6,388 nt of DNA from the NCBI GenBank assembly GCA_030612905.1, contig JAUWNA010000123.1, forward strand, positions 1 through 6,388, read 5' to 3'. The notes below the pieces were generated by a model that saw nothing but the letters and a program-made list of their open reading frames with translations, searched no databases and was not told where the DNA came from. Numbering within the stretch: the first letter of the stretch is position 1; each line of letters begins with the position of its first letter. Origin of the DNA: Promethearchaeota archaeon. GTDB taxonomy: Archaea > Asgardarchaeota > Lokiarchaeia > Sigyniarchaeales > SOKP01. Position numbers and translations under genes: made by a program. Shown piece by piece: positions 1 through 6,388 of the stretch.

Positions 1-3000
1 TCTTTTATCAGTATATTCAAATTATTAATTTCAGGTTCCCAACCAATTTTTTCGGCTAATAAATCTCTTGCTTGAATATACAACGATATTGCTTTGTCAA
101 AATTAGGAACTCCTCTCTTAAGAAATTCTGCTCCTTCTTCAAGAAGAGAATAAGCAACCTCTCTGTTAGTCAATTGATCTTGTACTAATCTTTCCCTTTG
201 TTGAAGTGCTAACTGTTGCGCAATCTTTTTCTCTTTTTCTTGCTTTTTTCTCTCATTTAATATTTCTTGTAAATGTTTCTCTTCTTTCAGCCTTTCTAAT
301 TCTCTTTGCAATTTATGTTGTTTGTCAAATTCTTTCTGTTTTTTGAGATTAATTACTTTTTCAATCATGTTGTTAATAGAATCTGATGGAAATTGGATTT
401 CGCTTAAAATTAGCATTGCTTTTCTATAACTTGCAATAGCTAGATCATACTCTAATCTATTAATATAATGCTCTGCTTTTTCTAAAACCAGAAAAGCTTC
501 ATCTTTTCTCTTTTCAAGTTTGGTTTGTAACAACTCTATATTTCCAATTTCGATCTGCTTTAATTTTAAGCGCTCTTTTTTTTCCCTTATATCATCAGCA
601 ACTTTCTTTTGAAACTCGATTTCTTCGCGTTCCTTTTGAACATTAAATTCTAATTCTTTTTGTTTTTGCAATTCATGTTCTCGTTTTTTCTCTTTGACTT
701 TAACGATTAATTCCTTAATTGAATCTGTTGGAAATTGAATTTCGTTTAATATTAATTCCGCGCTTCTATAATATTCAAGGGCTTTGTTGTATTTTCCTTG
801 TTTCATAAAGGCATTGGCTTCATCAAATATTTCAAACGCAATGTCTTTACGCTTTTCCAAGTAAATTTTTAGATCTTCTCGTTCTTTAAGTTGGATTTTC
901 TTAGCTTTCATTTTTTCTTCTTCGTACTTCATGCTTTCTACAATAGTTTGTAGAAAATGCTTTTCTTCCTCAGTTTTTTTTATTATGAGTTCAAATTCAT
1001 GTTGTTTTGCTAAATCATCTTTGCGCTTTTTCTCTTGTATCTTGCGAATCATTTCTTTAATTGCATCCGTTGGAAATCGGATTTGAGTTAAGATTAACTC
1101 TGATTGATAATACATATTTAAAGCATGCTCGTACAATCCTTGCTTTAATAAAACTTCTGCTTTATCCATAATATTAAAGGCTTCTAATTTGCGTTGTTCC
1201 ATGTAATTTACTAAATCTTCCTTTTTTCGAAGCTCAATTTTCTTAGATATCATCCTGTCTTTTTCACTTTGAAGATGTTCAGTTATTTTTCTCTCGAACT
1301 CTCTTTCTTCGTCTATTTGATTTTTTAATCGTTCTTTTTCTCGAATAATTCTCTGATCTTTTTCCTTCTTTTTAAACTGGATTAATCGAATTGTGTCTTC
1401 TAATAAGGTCATATAACTTCCTGTCCATCCAATGTCATTTAATATGCTAAGAGCGTTACTATAAGATTGTAAAGCTTCGTCAAAGCTTTCTTGTCTTAGT
1501 AAAATGTCAGCTTCGTCAATAACCTTGAATGCTTCTTTCTCTTTTGCTTTGGTTTCTGCAGTTAATTCCTTCTTTTCTCTAAATAATTCCTTTCCTTTTT
1601 GTATTTTAATTTTTTCTATTTCTCGTTGACGTTTAACGTGGTCAAGAAATTGACTGTGGTCGGTCTCTTTTTTGATCGCTTCTTGAAACGCTTTTTGTTT
1701 CCATAGCTCTTTCTCTTTCTTTTTTATTTCTATGTCGCTTATAGCTTGTTTAATCAAAGGTAGTTCTTCTACCCATTGAATTTGAGCAAAGATTTCGCTT
1801 ACATTTCTATAACTTTCAATTGCCATATCAAATTCCCCTAAAGAGAGAAAATTTTGAGCTTCTTCTAATATTTTAAAGGCTTCTTCTTTTCGCTTTTCTC
1901 TAAATAGGACTTCTTCTTCGCGTTCTCTGAAAGTAATTTCTTTTTGTTTTAACTTTTCTCTTTGAGCTTTCATTTCTTTAATTGTACTTTCTTGAAACGC
2001 TCTATCCACTCTTTCTTTTTCAATGAGAGCTAACATATCCCTTTGCTTTTTAATTCCAGTTTCACGGTTTTTATTTTCTATCTCAACAATCGCATTACCA
2101 ATTTTCTCAACTTCATCATACCATTGAATTTCCGCAAAAATATTTGTTGCTAATTGGTATAATTCTATAACCTTTTCGTAATTTCCTTTTTCCAATAACT
2201 TCTGAGCTTCACCTAATACTTTAAAAGCTTCTTCCTTCCTCCTTTCTCGATGTTCTAACTCGGCATCTCGTTCCCTTATCTTTATCTCTCTTTTACTTAA
2301 TCTCTCACGCTCTTCTTGTAGTTGCTTGGATATTTGTTCATGAAACGATTGCTCTGCTTTATATCTATCAATAGATTTCTGTAAATCCTTCTGCTTTGTT
2401 AAAGATTGCTCTCTTTTCCTAATTTCAAGATTTCTTATGGAATCCTCAATTAAATGCAATTCTTCGTCCCATTGGATACCAGCAAATATATTTCCAGCAG
2501 TCTGATAAGCTAATATAGCGTTATCTAAATTAGATTGATTTATGTATTCTTCTGCTTCTTCTAAAGCCTTAAAGGCAGCGTCTTTACGTTGTTCTCTATA
2601 TTCTATCTCATCCCTTTTTAATTTTAACTTGATTTCGCTTTGCTTAATTCTCTCTCGTTCCTTCGCTAATTCTATTGAAATATGCTGCTGGAATTCTAAA
2701 TCTGTTTTATTTCGCCGCTCTAATCTCTTTTGTTGTTCCAGTTCTTTTTCTATCTGAGTTTCTTTTAATGTGTTGATACTAGAAATAGTAGACTTAATTG
2801 TTCCCGCATACGATTCCCAACCTGCTCCTAAACCTTTTAGAAGTTCTAACGCTTTTTGATATTCTACAACAGCTTTATTAAAGTCGCTATTTTCCTTTAA
2901 AATCTTATCGGCGTTATCTAAAGTCGTAAAAAATTCGTTCTCTTTTCTAGTTTCATTTCTTCTTTTTTGTTCAAATTGTAATCTTTTTTGCTCTAGCTCT

Positions 3001-4175
3001 CTTGCTGTTTGTACAATCTCTTCTCTTTCTTTTAAGAAGATTTTGTCTTGCAGACTTTTTACATCGCTTTCTCGCTTTTCTTTCAGGCTTTCAGTTCTTT
3101 CCTCATATTTTTGCTTCTCTTCTATACTTTTGATAAAATTAACGATAGGTTGAATGTAAGAATCCCATTCTATGGATTTAAGTAATTCTATTGCCTTTTC
3201 ATATTTAGTTATAGCTTTATCGTATTTCTTTTCTCGTTCCAGCTTTTTTCCAATATCAATTAGGTTGAACGCGTCTATTTGAATCTTTTCTTCGTCCTTT
3301 TTAAATTCATCGAGTTCAAATTCGTCGAATCCTTTAATATCAACTTCTCCTTTTATATATTTTCGTTCTAAAGGCTTCTGTGTTTTAATTATTTCATATT
3401 CTTTTTTGTCTTTTCTTAACTTTTGAACTATTAGCGCTATATTTTGTGTTTGGGTTTGCCACCCTATTAAGTTTAATAGTTCAATAGCTTTTTCGTAACT
3501 ATCTATCGCTTTATCAAATTTATTGTCTTTTTCGAAAAACTTTGCATTGTCAATAAACGCAAAAGCATCGGCTTGAATTTGTTCTTCTCGTTGTTTGGCT
3601 TCTCTATATCTTTTTAGTTCTTCTGCTTTAGAAACAATTTTCTTTTTGCCAAACGCACCAACAACTTGAGGTTCAGCTTCTAGTACTTGAGGTTCAGCTT
3701 CTAGTACTTGAGATTCAATTTCTTTTTGCGTTTGAATTATTTTTTGTCGTTCCAAATTTCCCGCAAGAACAGCTATTTTACTCTTCAAGTTCCCTAATTG
3801 ATTTTCAGTCCACCCTGATTGAACCAATAATTTAATTGCTGACATATATTGGCCAATTGCATCTTCAAGAAATCCATCAGATTCTAATTTTTGAGCCCCA
3901 TCTAATAAAGAAAACGCTTGTTCTTGGACTTGCTCAACTTGAGCCCTGAAATGCTCTTGGCGGTAGAAAACCTCTTGCTTAACGAATTTTTTTAATTCTT
4001 CAATTCGGGAATAAATTTCATCGATCCTTTGCATCATATAGCCACTATTTTTAAGATAATCCGCAGCAACACCATAATGTTCTATAGCTTTTTCTATATT
4101 GCCTTCTTGCTCAAATCTCTGAGCTAAGCCTAAGTATCTTACAGCTTCTTGAGCCAACGCTTCATTTCTCTCCAT
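1..4175 (-). CDS. Giant TPR-like/coiled-coil repeat protein, C-terminus cut off by the window edge
   Basis: I read this frame codon by codon from the ATG at 4175 to position 3 and found 1391 sense codons and no stop, so the gene continues past the left edge. The start is firm: it is the first ATG after an in-frame TAA at 4203-4205. No strong Shine-Dalgarno precedes it; only a weak GAG lies 11 nt upstream. The protein (over about 160 kDa) has no cysteine, signal peptide or membrane segment, so it is probably cytoplasmic. It alternates Glu/Lys/Arg/Gln-rich coiled coil with about 13 helical hairpins of the form A..LL..G.YD.AI..Y..A..I...I.W. Hairpins end at Y46, W122, W239, W337, W453, W569, W685, W801, W917, F1034, F1148, F1262 and W1379. 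The hairpin matches the TPR pattern (Ala8, Ala20, Tyr24, Ala27), but each stands alone between coiled coils. Few prolines occur, mostly in linkers or just after the hairpins. A scaffold or structural role is inferred; I recognise no enzymatic domain and no specific gene. The style resembles Lokiarchaeota proteins. Confidence 0.96.
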   Translation of the reverse strand, partial: MERNEALAQEAVRYLGLAQRFEQEGNIEKAIEHYGVAADYLKNSGYMMQRIDEIYSRIEELKKFVKQEVFYRQEHFRAQVEQVQEQAFSLLDGAQKLESDGFLEDAIGQYMSAIKLLVQSGWTENQLGNLKSKIAVLAGNLERQKIIQTQKEIESQVLEAEPQVLEAEPQVVGAFGKKKIVSKAEELKRYREAKQREEQIQADAFAFIDNAKFFEKDNKFDKAIDSYEKAIELLNLIGWQTQTQNIALIVQKLRKDKKEYEIIKTQKPLERKYIKGEVDIKGFDEFELDEFKKDEEKIQIDAFNLIDIGKKLEREKKYDKAITKYEKAIELLKSIEWDSYIQPIVNFIKSIEEKQKYEERTESLKEKRESDVKSLQDKIFLKEREEIVQTARELEQKRLQFEQKRRNETRKENEFFTTLDNADKILKENSDFNKAVVEYQKALELLKGLGAGWESYAGTIKSTISSINTLKETQIEKELEQQKRLERRNKTDLEFQQHISIELAKERERIKQSEIKLKLKRDEIEYREQRKDAAFKALEEAEEYINQSNLDNAILAYQTAGNIFAGIQWDEELHLIEDSIRNLEIRKREQSLTKQKDLQKSIDRYKAEQSFHEQISKQLQEERERLSKREIKIRERDAELEHRERRKEEAFKVLGEAQKLLEKGNYEKVIELYQLATNIFAEIQWYDEVEKIGNAIVEIENKNRETGIKKQRDMLALIEKERVDRAFQESTIKEMKAQREKLKQKEITFREREEEVLFREKRKEEAFKILEEAQNFLSLGEFDMAIESYRNVSEIFAQIQWVEELPLIKQAISDIEIKKKEKELWKQKAFQEAIKKETDHSQFLDHVKRQREIEKIKIQKGKELFREKKELTAETKAKEKEAFKVIDEADILLRQESFDEALQSYSNALSILNDIGWTGSYMTLLEDTIRLIQFKKKEKDQRIIREKERLKNQIDEEREFERKITEHLQSEKDRMISKKIELRKKEDLVNYMEQRKLEAFNIMDKAEVLLKQGLYEHALNMYYQSELILTQIRFPTDAIKEMIRKIQEKKRKDDLAKQHEFELIIKKTEEEKHFLQTIVESMKYEEEKMKAKKIQLKEREDLKIYLEKRKDIAFEIFDEANAFMKQGKYNKALEYYRSAELILNEIQFPTDSIKELIVKVKEKKREHELQKQKELEFNVQKEREEIEFQKKVADDIREKKERLKLKQIEIGNIELLQTKLEKRKDEAFLVLEKAEHYINRLEYDLAIASYRKAMLILSEIQFPSDSINNMIEKVINLKKQKEFDKQHKLQRELERLKEEKHLQEILNERKKQEKEKKIAQQLALQQRERLVQDQLTNREVAYSLLEEGAEFLKRGVPNFDKAISLYIQARDLLAEKIGWEPEINNLNILIK
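39..4157 (-). repeat. Protein-level array of 13 helical-hairpin modules, mostly with a 114-117 residue period
   Basis: Measured between the aromatic residues that close each hairpin, spacings are 76, 117, 98, 116, 116, 116, 116, 116, 117, 114, 114 and 117 residues. Five consecutive intervals (residues 338-917, positions 1425-3164) are exactly 116 residues, or 348 bp, each. Each unit has a hairpin of about 38 residues followed by about 78 residues of charged coiled coil. The coiled coil often carries a Lys-Gln-Lys/Arg/His element 24 or 26 residues after the aromatic, then an RERD/REREE/KERED-like stretch, then RRKEEAFK or a variant leading into the next hairpin. Units closing at residues 569, 685 and 801 are most alike and have IQW followed by an acidic stretch. 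Units closing at 1034, 1148 and 1262 share F-P-T/S-D and lack two residues before the Lys-Gln element. The DNA has diverged too far to show long exact repeats, so this is an old intragenic duplication series. Confidence 0.9.
3664..3705 (-). repeat. Two perfect 21-bp tandem copies inside the coding frame
   Basis: The plus-strand unit acttgaggttcagcttctag plus a final t occurs at 3664-3684 and again, identical, at 3685-3705. A partial third copy begins at 3706 (acttgag, then attca with one mismatch). Being 21 bp, it preserves the frame and encodes a duplicated heptad, Gln-Val-Leu-Glu-Ala-Glu-Pro, at about residues 156-171 of the large minus-strand protein. It lies in a linker between the second and third hairpins. 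The perfect identity marks it as much younger than the 348-bp repeat series around it. Confidence 0.95.
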
Positions 4176-4200
4176 TTTAAAACTAACTCGTAATTTTTGA

Positions 4201-4209
4201 ATTTAAATT
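4201..4209 (-). promoter_or_regulatory. Candidate TATA box for the giant repeat protein gene
   Basis: On the minus strand this reads AATTTAAAT, centred 30 nt upstream of the ATG at 4175. Archaeal TATA boxes sit about 26 nt before the transcription start, which would put the start within a few bases of the ATG. A nearly leaderless mRNA would fit the lack of a good Shine-Dalgarno before this gene. A second AT-rich option lies near 4256-4263 (minus strand TTTAATTT) and would give a leader of about 60 nt. The choice cannot be made from sequence alone. Confidence 0.25.
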
Positions 4210-4283
4210 GAATTGTTAATAAGATTAGAGTGGAATTATTCTTATTTCTTACAATAAATTAAACCGATTTATTAATTAAACTT

Positions 4284-4291
4284 TTTATATT
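4284..4291 (+). promoter_or_regulatory. Candidate archaeal TATA box for the RACo-like gene
   Basis: The stretch TTTATATT, preceded by an A-rich aattaaact that could serve as a BRE, resembles an archaeal TATA element. If it is used, transcription would begin about 25 bp downstream, near 4312, leaving a leader of roughly 80 nt that includes the ribosome binding site. In DNA this AT-rich such matches are common, so the call is weak; another TATA-like stretch at 4376-4382 is too close to the start codon to allow a leader with that site. Confidence 0.3.
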
Positions 4292-4359
4292 TTAATGATT
4301 AACCTAACTAACAAAAATAACTGTTAAAAGTCAATTTAGTGCCATTTTTGATGCTTAAT

Positions 4360-4375
4360 CTTTCTTTCTTTCTTT
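4360..4375 (+). repeat. Short CTTT tetranucleotide run, four copies
   Basis: Four tandem CTTT units end 7 nt before the GGGAG ribosome binding site of the downstream gene. The tract would lie in the 5' leader if the TATA candidate at 4284 is correct. Four copies is short, so length variation affecting translation is only a possibility; it may equally be chance in a T-rich leader. Confidence 0.7.
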
Positions 4376-4382
4376 GATATAT

Positions 4383-4387
4383 GGGAG
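4383..4387 (+). promoter_or_regulatory. Shine-Dalgarno site of the RACo-like gene
   Basis: GGGAG lies 8 nt upstream of the ATG at 4396, the normal spacing, and contains GGAG complementary to the CCUCC end of 16S rRNA. It supports 4396 as the start, because the only nearer upstream ATG (4381) is followed by a stop after three codons. Confidence 0.75.
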
Positions 4388-4395
4388 TATAATCT

Positions 4396-6363
4396 ATGAA
4401 TAATAATAATATTAAAATAACAATTAATTTTGAACCGATCTCAAGAAGACTTTACTACGCAAAGGGCGAGAATATTTACCAATTGTTGACTAATTCCGGT
4501 ATCCGTGTTAGATCACTATGTGGTGGCCTTGGAACGTGCGGTAAGTGCAAAATTATGGTTCAAAAAGGAAATAAATATCTAAATTCCCCTACAGATTCAG
4601 AGAAGACCCTTCTAACTCCAACAGAGATCAACGAAAACTGGCGGTTAGCGTGTCAAAGTAGGATCGCGGAAAATCAAATTTCCCTCTTGGAAACACAACA
4701 ACCGCCTCAAATTAGAATTTTTTTACCTCAAGAACTCTTAGTTGAAGATTTTAAGATTTTAACTTCAGGTTTAAATAAGGGAGTTAGCCTAAATCCAAAC
4801 GTTAAGAAGTTGTTTGTAGAAGTTAATAAACCAAATTTAGACTATCCCGTTCCAGATTTGGAAAGAGTACTAATTTCTCTCTCGTCTAAAAACGGAATTA
4901 TTAAAAATACTAATAAGCTTTTAGTAGAATTTGAAGCTTTAAAGAAATTACCTAAAATTTTAAGAGAAGAAAACCATCGCATTACAATAACTCTATACAA
5001 CAACAATAAAATCATCGATTTTGAAGCGGGCAATAAAGTTAATATAAATTACGGTATCGCATTTGATATTGGAACTACAACTTTAGTAGGGTATCTGATA
5101 AACTTGAACGACGGAAAGGTTTATTCTGTCGCCTCAGCACTTAATCCACAAACGGCCTATGGAGAGGATGTTATTACACGGATTACATATGTTAAAGACA
5201 ACGAAGATGGACTTCTAAAACTAAACTCTGCTGTTGTAGACGCTTTAAATGATATAATAAAAAAAACTTGCGCAAAAGCTAAAATTAAACCTTCGGATAT
5301 ATGTGAAGCCACTGTTGTTGGTAATTCCGTTATGCACCATATTTTTTTAAACATAGATCCTATATATATCGGTTTAAGCCCGTATGTGCCAGCAGTTAAA
5401 CGAGGATTAAATTTAAATTCTAAAGATATAAATCTTAAGATCTCTCGAGGCGGAAAAGTATATGTGCTTCCATTAATTGCTGGGTTCGTTGGAGCTGACA
5501 CAATAGGCGTAATTCTATCTTCAGAAATAGATAAGGAGTCAGAGCTAACTTTAGCAATTGATGTAGGAACGAATGGCGAGATAGTTCTTGGTAATAAGGA
5601 TCTCTTAGCCACTGCCTCATGCGCAGCTGGGTCTGCTTTAGAGGGCGCTCATGTAAAAGATGGAATGAGAGCCGCGGCTGGAGCGATTGACTCAATTAAA
5701 ATCAACCCCGATGATTTAACCGTTGAGTATACAACGATAAACAACAAAAAATCGCTTGGAATTTGTGGTTCTGGAATAATTGACGCCGTAGCAGAAATGC
5801 TAAAAGCTAAAATTATTACCAGAAGTGGTAGCTTCAACAAACAATTTATTGATCACGAGAGAATTGTAAAAAACGATAAAAACTTCGAATTTATTATTGT
5901 AAAGAAAGATGAAACTGCAAATAAAAGAGATATCATAATTTCGCAAAAGGACATTAGAGAATTACAAATGGCCAAAGCAGCGTTCTTTTCTGGAGCTCGA
6001 TTGCTTTTAAACCATATAAATCGAACAAGAAGCACCAAACTCGAAATTAAACAAATCTTTTTAGCTGGAGCTTTTGGCAATTATATAAATAAAAATAACG
6101 CAAAATTTATAGGAATGATTCCTGATATTTCAGACGAAAAAATTTATCAAATTGGAAACGCTGCGGGAATGGGGGCTCAGAACTGTTTATTAAATACAAA
6201 TTTGAGAAAAAAAGCTAGTAAATTACTAAAAAAAATTGACTATGTTGAAATCGCAATAGAAAAGGATTTCCAAAGACAATACGCCGAAGCCATGTATTTT
6301 CCTCACCACAATCTAGAACTTTTTCCTAATTTAAAAGAATACAAAAACATTCCTAAAAGATAA
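4396..6363 (+). CDS. RACo-like ferredoxin/ASKHA protein (corrinoid-activation ATPase, DUF4445 family)
   Basis: This complete 655-residue protein matches the usual length and domain order of reductive activators of corrinoid proteins. Residues ~5-98 form a plant-type [2Fe-2S] ferredoxin domain: C42-x5-C48-x2-C51 in SLCGGLGTCGKCK, with C86 in RLACQS as fourth ligand. A linker and middle region span about 99-215. Residues ~219-620 form an ASKHA ATPase domain: phosphate-1 loop AFDIGTTT (222-229), ALNPQTAYGEDVITRI, GNSVMHH (309-315), AGFVGAD (362-368), phosphate-2 loop AIDVGTNGE (387-395), GICGSGIIDAV (456-466) and the adenosine-site LAGAFGNYI (556-564). The AMYFPHH tail also fits the family. The family reduces inactive Co(II) corrinoid to Co(I), using ATP to drive an uphill electron transfer from the iron-sulfur cluster. 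It is soluble. The ASALEGA-type loop has G-S (412-413) where I recall G-P as usual. The corrinoid target is unknown because none is encoded nearby. Strong SD and domain start support the ATG. Confidence 0.95.
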   Translation: MNNNNIKITINFEPISRRLYYAKGENIYQLLTNSGIRVRSLCGGLGTCGKCKIMVQKGNKYLNSPTDSEKTLLTPTEINENWRLACQSRIAENQISLLETQQPPQIRIFLPQELLVEDFKILTSGLNKGVSLNPNVKKLFVEVNKPNLDYPVPDLERVLISLSSKNGIIKNTNKLLVEFEALKKLPKILREENHRITITLYNNNKIIDFEAGNKVNINYGIAFDIGTTTLVGYLINLNDGKVYSVASALNPQTAYGEDVITRITYVKDNEDGLLKLNSAVVDALNDIIKKTCAKAKIKPSDICEATVVGNSVMHHIFLNIDPIYIGLSPYVPAVKRGLNLNSKDINLKISRGGKVYVLPLIAGFVGADTIGVILSSEIDKESELTLAIDVGTNGEIVLGNKDLLATASCAAGSALEGAHVKDGMRAAAGAIDSIKINPDDLTVEYTTINNKKSLGICGSGIIDAVAEMLKAKIITRSGSFNKQFIDHERIVKNDKNFEFIIVKKDETANKRDIIISQKDIRELQMAKAAFFSGARLLLNHINRTRSTKLEIKQIFLAGAFGNYINKNNAKFIGMIPDISDEKIYQIGNAAGMGAQNCLLNTNLRKKASKLLKKIDYVEIAIEKDFQRQYAEAMYFPHHNLELFPNLKEYKNIPKR

Positions 6364-6388
6364 ATGAACTTTTAGACTTACATTCTTT
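6364..6388. other. Downstream tail after the RACo-like gene
   Basis: Only 25 bases follow the stop codon. They are T-rich (cttttag and attcttt) but show no hairpin, and an ATG at 6364 hits a stop after three codons. It cannot be told whether a terminator or a co-transcribed gene follows. Confidence 0.5.

Larger units (their letters stand above)
4176..4395. promoter_or_regulatory. Divergent intergenic region serving both genes
   Basis: These 220 bases lie between two divergent start codons and contain no open frame worth calling. Because the genes point away from each other, both sets of transcription start signals should lie here unless either gene has a more distant promoter. The region is clearly more AT-rich than the flanking coding sequence. 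Visible small structures are a 7-bp inverted repeat (aataaga at 4218-4224, tcttatt at 4240-4246), an 8-bp direct repeat (aattaaac at 4257-4264 and 4274-4281), two TATA-like stretches and a short CTTT run next to the plus-gene ribosome binding site. In such AT-rich DNA the short repeats may be chance. I see no riboswitch-like structure or tRNA. Confidence 0.75.

Noticed and set aside
2542..2757. A 71-codon plus-strand open frame, Ser/Leu/Phe-rich, resembling a small membrane protein
   Set aside because: It lies antisense inside the giant minus-strand gene. Its hydrophobic Ser/Leu/Phe composition is what the complement of Glu/Lys-rich codons gives, and it has no ribosome binding site of note.
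1..4175. Possible CRISPR array or satellite DNA suggested by regular repetition
   Set aside because: The repetition is at protein level with a 348-bp period and diverged DNA; no identical short repeats with unique spacers exist, and the whole region is one open frame.
4218..4246. 7-bp inverted repeat (aataaga / tcttatt) as a terminator or operator
   Set aside because: The arms are short and AT-only except one base, with a 15-nt loop, in a very AT-rich region; chance is a sufficient explanation.
4257..4281. 8-bp direct repeat aattaaac as a regulator binding site
   Set aside because: Two short AT-rich copies 17 bp apart are weak evidence, and no regulator gene is in the window.
4381..4392. 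Alternative upstream ATG for the RACo-like gene
   Set aside because: ATG at 4381 reads three codons and then stops at TAA; it also overlaps the Shine-Dalgarno of the true start.
5157..5612. A 151-codon minus-strand open frame
   Set aside because: It is fully antisense to the RACo-like gene, whose ATPase motifs are encoded on the other strand; no domain is recognisable in it.
4842..6080. Four other short minus-strand open frames (4842-5033, 5435-5695, 5649-5840, 5853-6080)
   Set aside because: All are antisense to conserved coding sequence, some overlap one another, and none shows a recognisable domain.
6364..6375. ATG directly after the RACo-like stop as the start of a next gene
   Set aside because: It reaches a TAG after three codons and has no suitable ribosome binding site.

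Overview
The window looks like a piece of an AT-rich (roughly 30% GC by eye) anaerobic archaeal genome. An Asgard archaeon of the Lokiarchaeia type is the best guess. The reasons are a giant, highly charged TPR-like/coiled-coil protein whose hairpins end in Ile-x-Trp/Phe, a style I associate with Lokiarchaeota genomes, next to a RACo-type corrinoid-activation protein of anaerobic C1 metabolism. Neither gene is a taxonomic proof, so this placement is inference.

Layout. Positions 1-4175 are one uninterrupted minus-strand reading frame that starts at 4175 and runs off the left edge. It gives 1391 complete codons with no stop, so the gene is real but its C-terminus lies outside the window. It encodes about thirteen helical-hairpin modules strung along charged coiled coil, with an exact 116-residue period over five consecutive units. 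Positions 4176-4395 are a 220-bp AT-rich divergent intergenic region that must hold the start signals of both genes. Positions 4396-6363 encode a complete 655-residue plus-strand protein: an N-terminal plant-type [2Fe-2S] ferredoxin domain, a linker/middle region and a C-terminal ASKHA ATPase domain (RACo / DUF4445 family). Only 25 bases follow its stop codon.

How they relate. The two genes diverge from a shared intergenic region but have no evident functional link. The ASKHA protein probably uses ATP and a low-potential electron to restore an inactivated corrinoid protein to Co(I), for methyl transfer or the Wood-Ljungdahl pathway. No corrinoid protein, methyltransferase or CODH/ACS gene is in view. 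The large protein is most likely a cytoplasmic scaffold or structural rod of unknown role. I see no RNA gene, CRISPR array, insertion sequence, integrase or attachment site. The most unusual element is the giant repeat protein.
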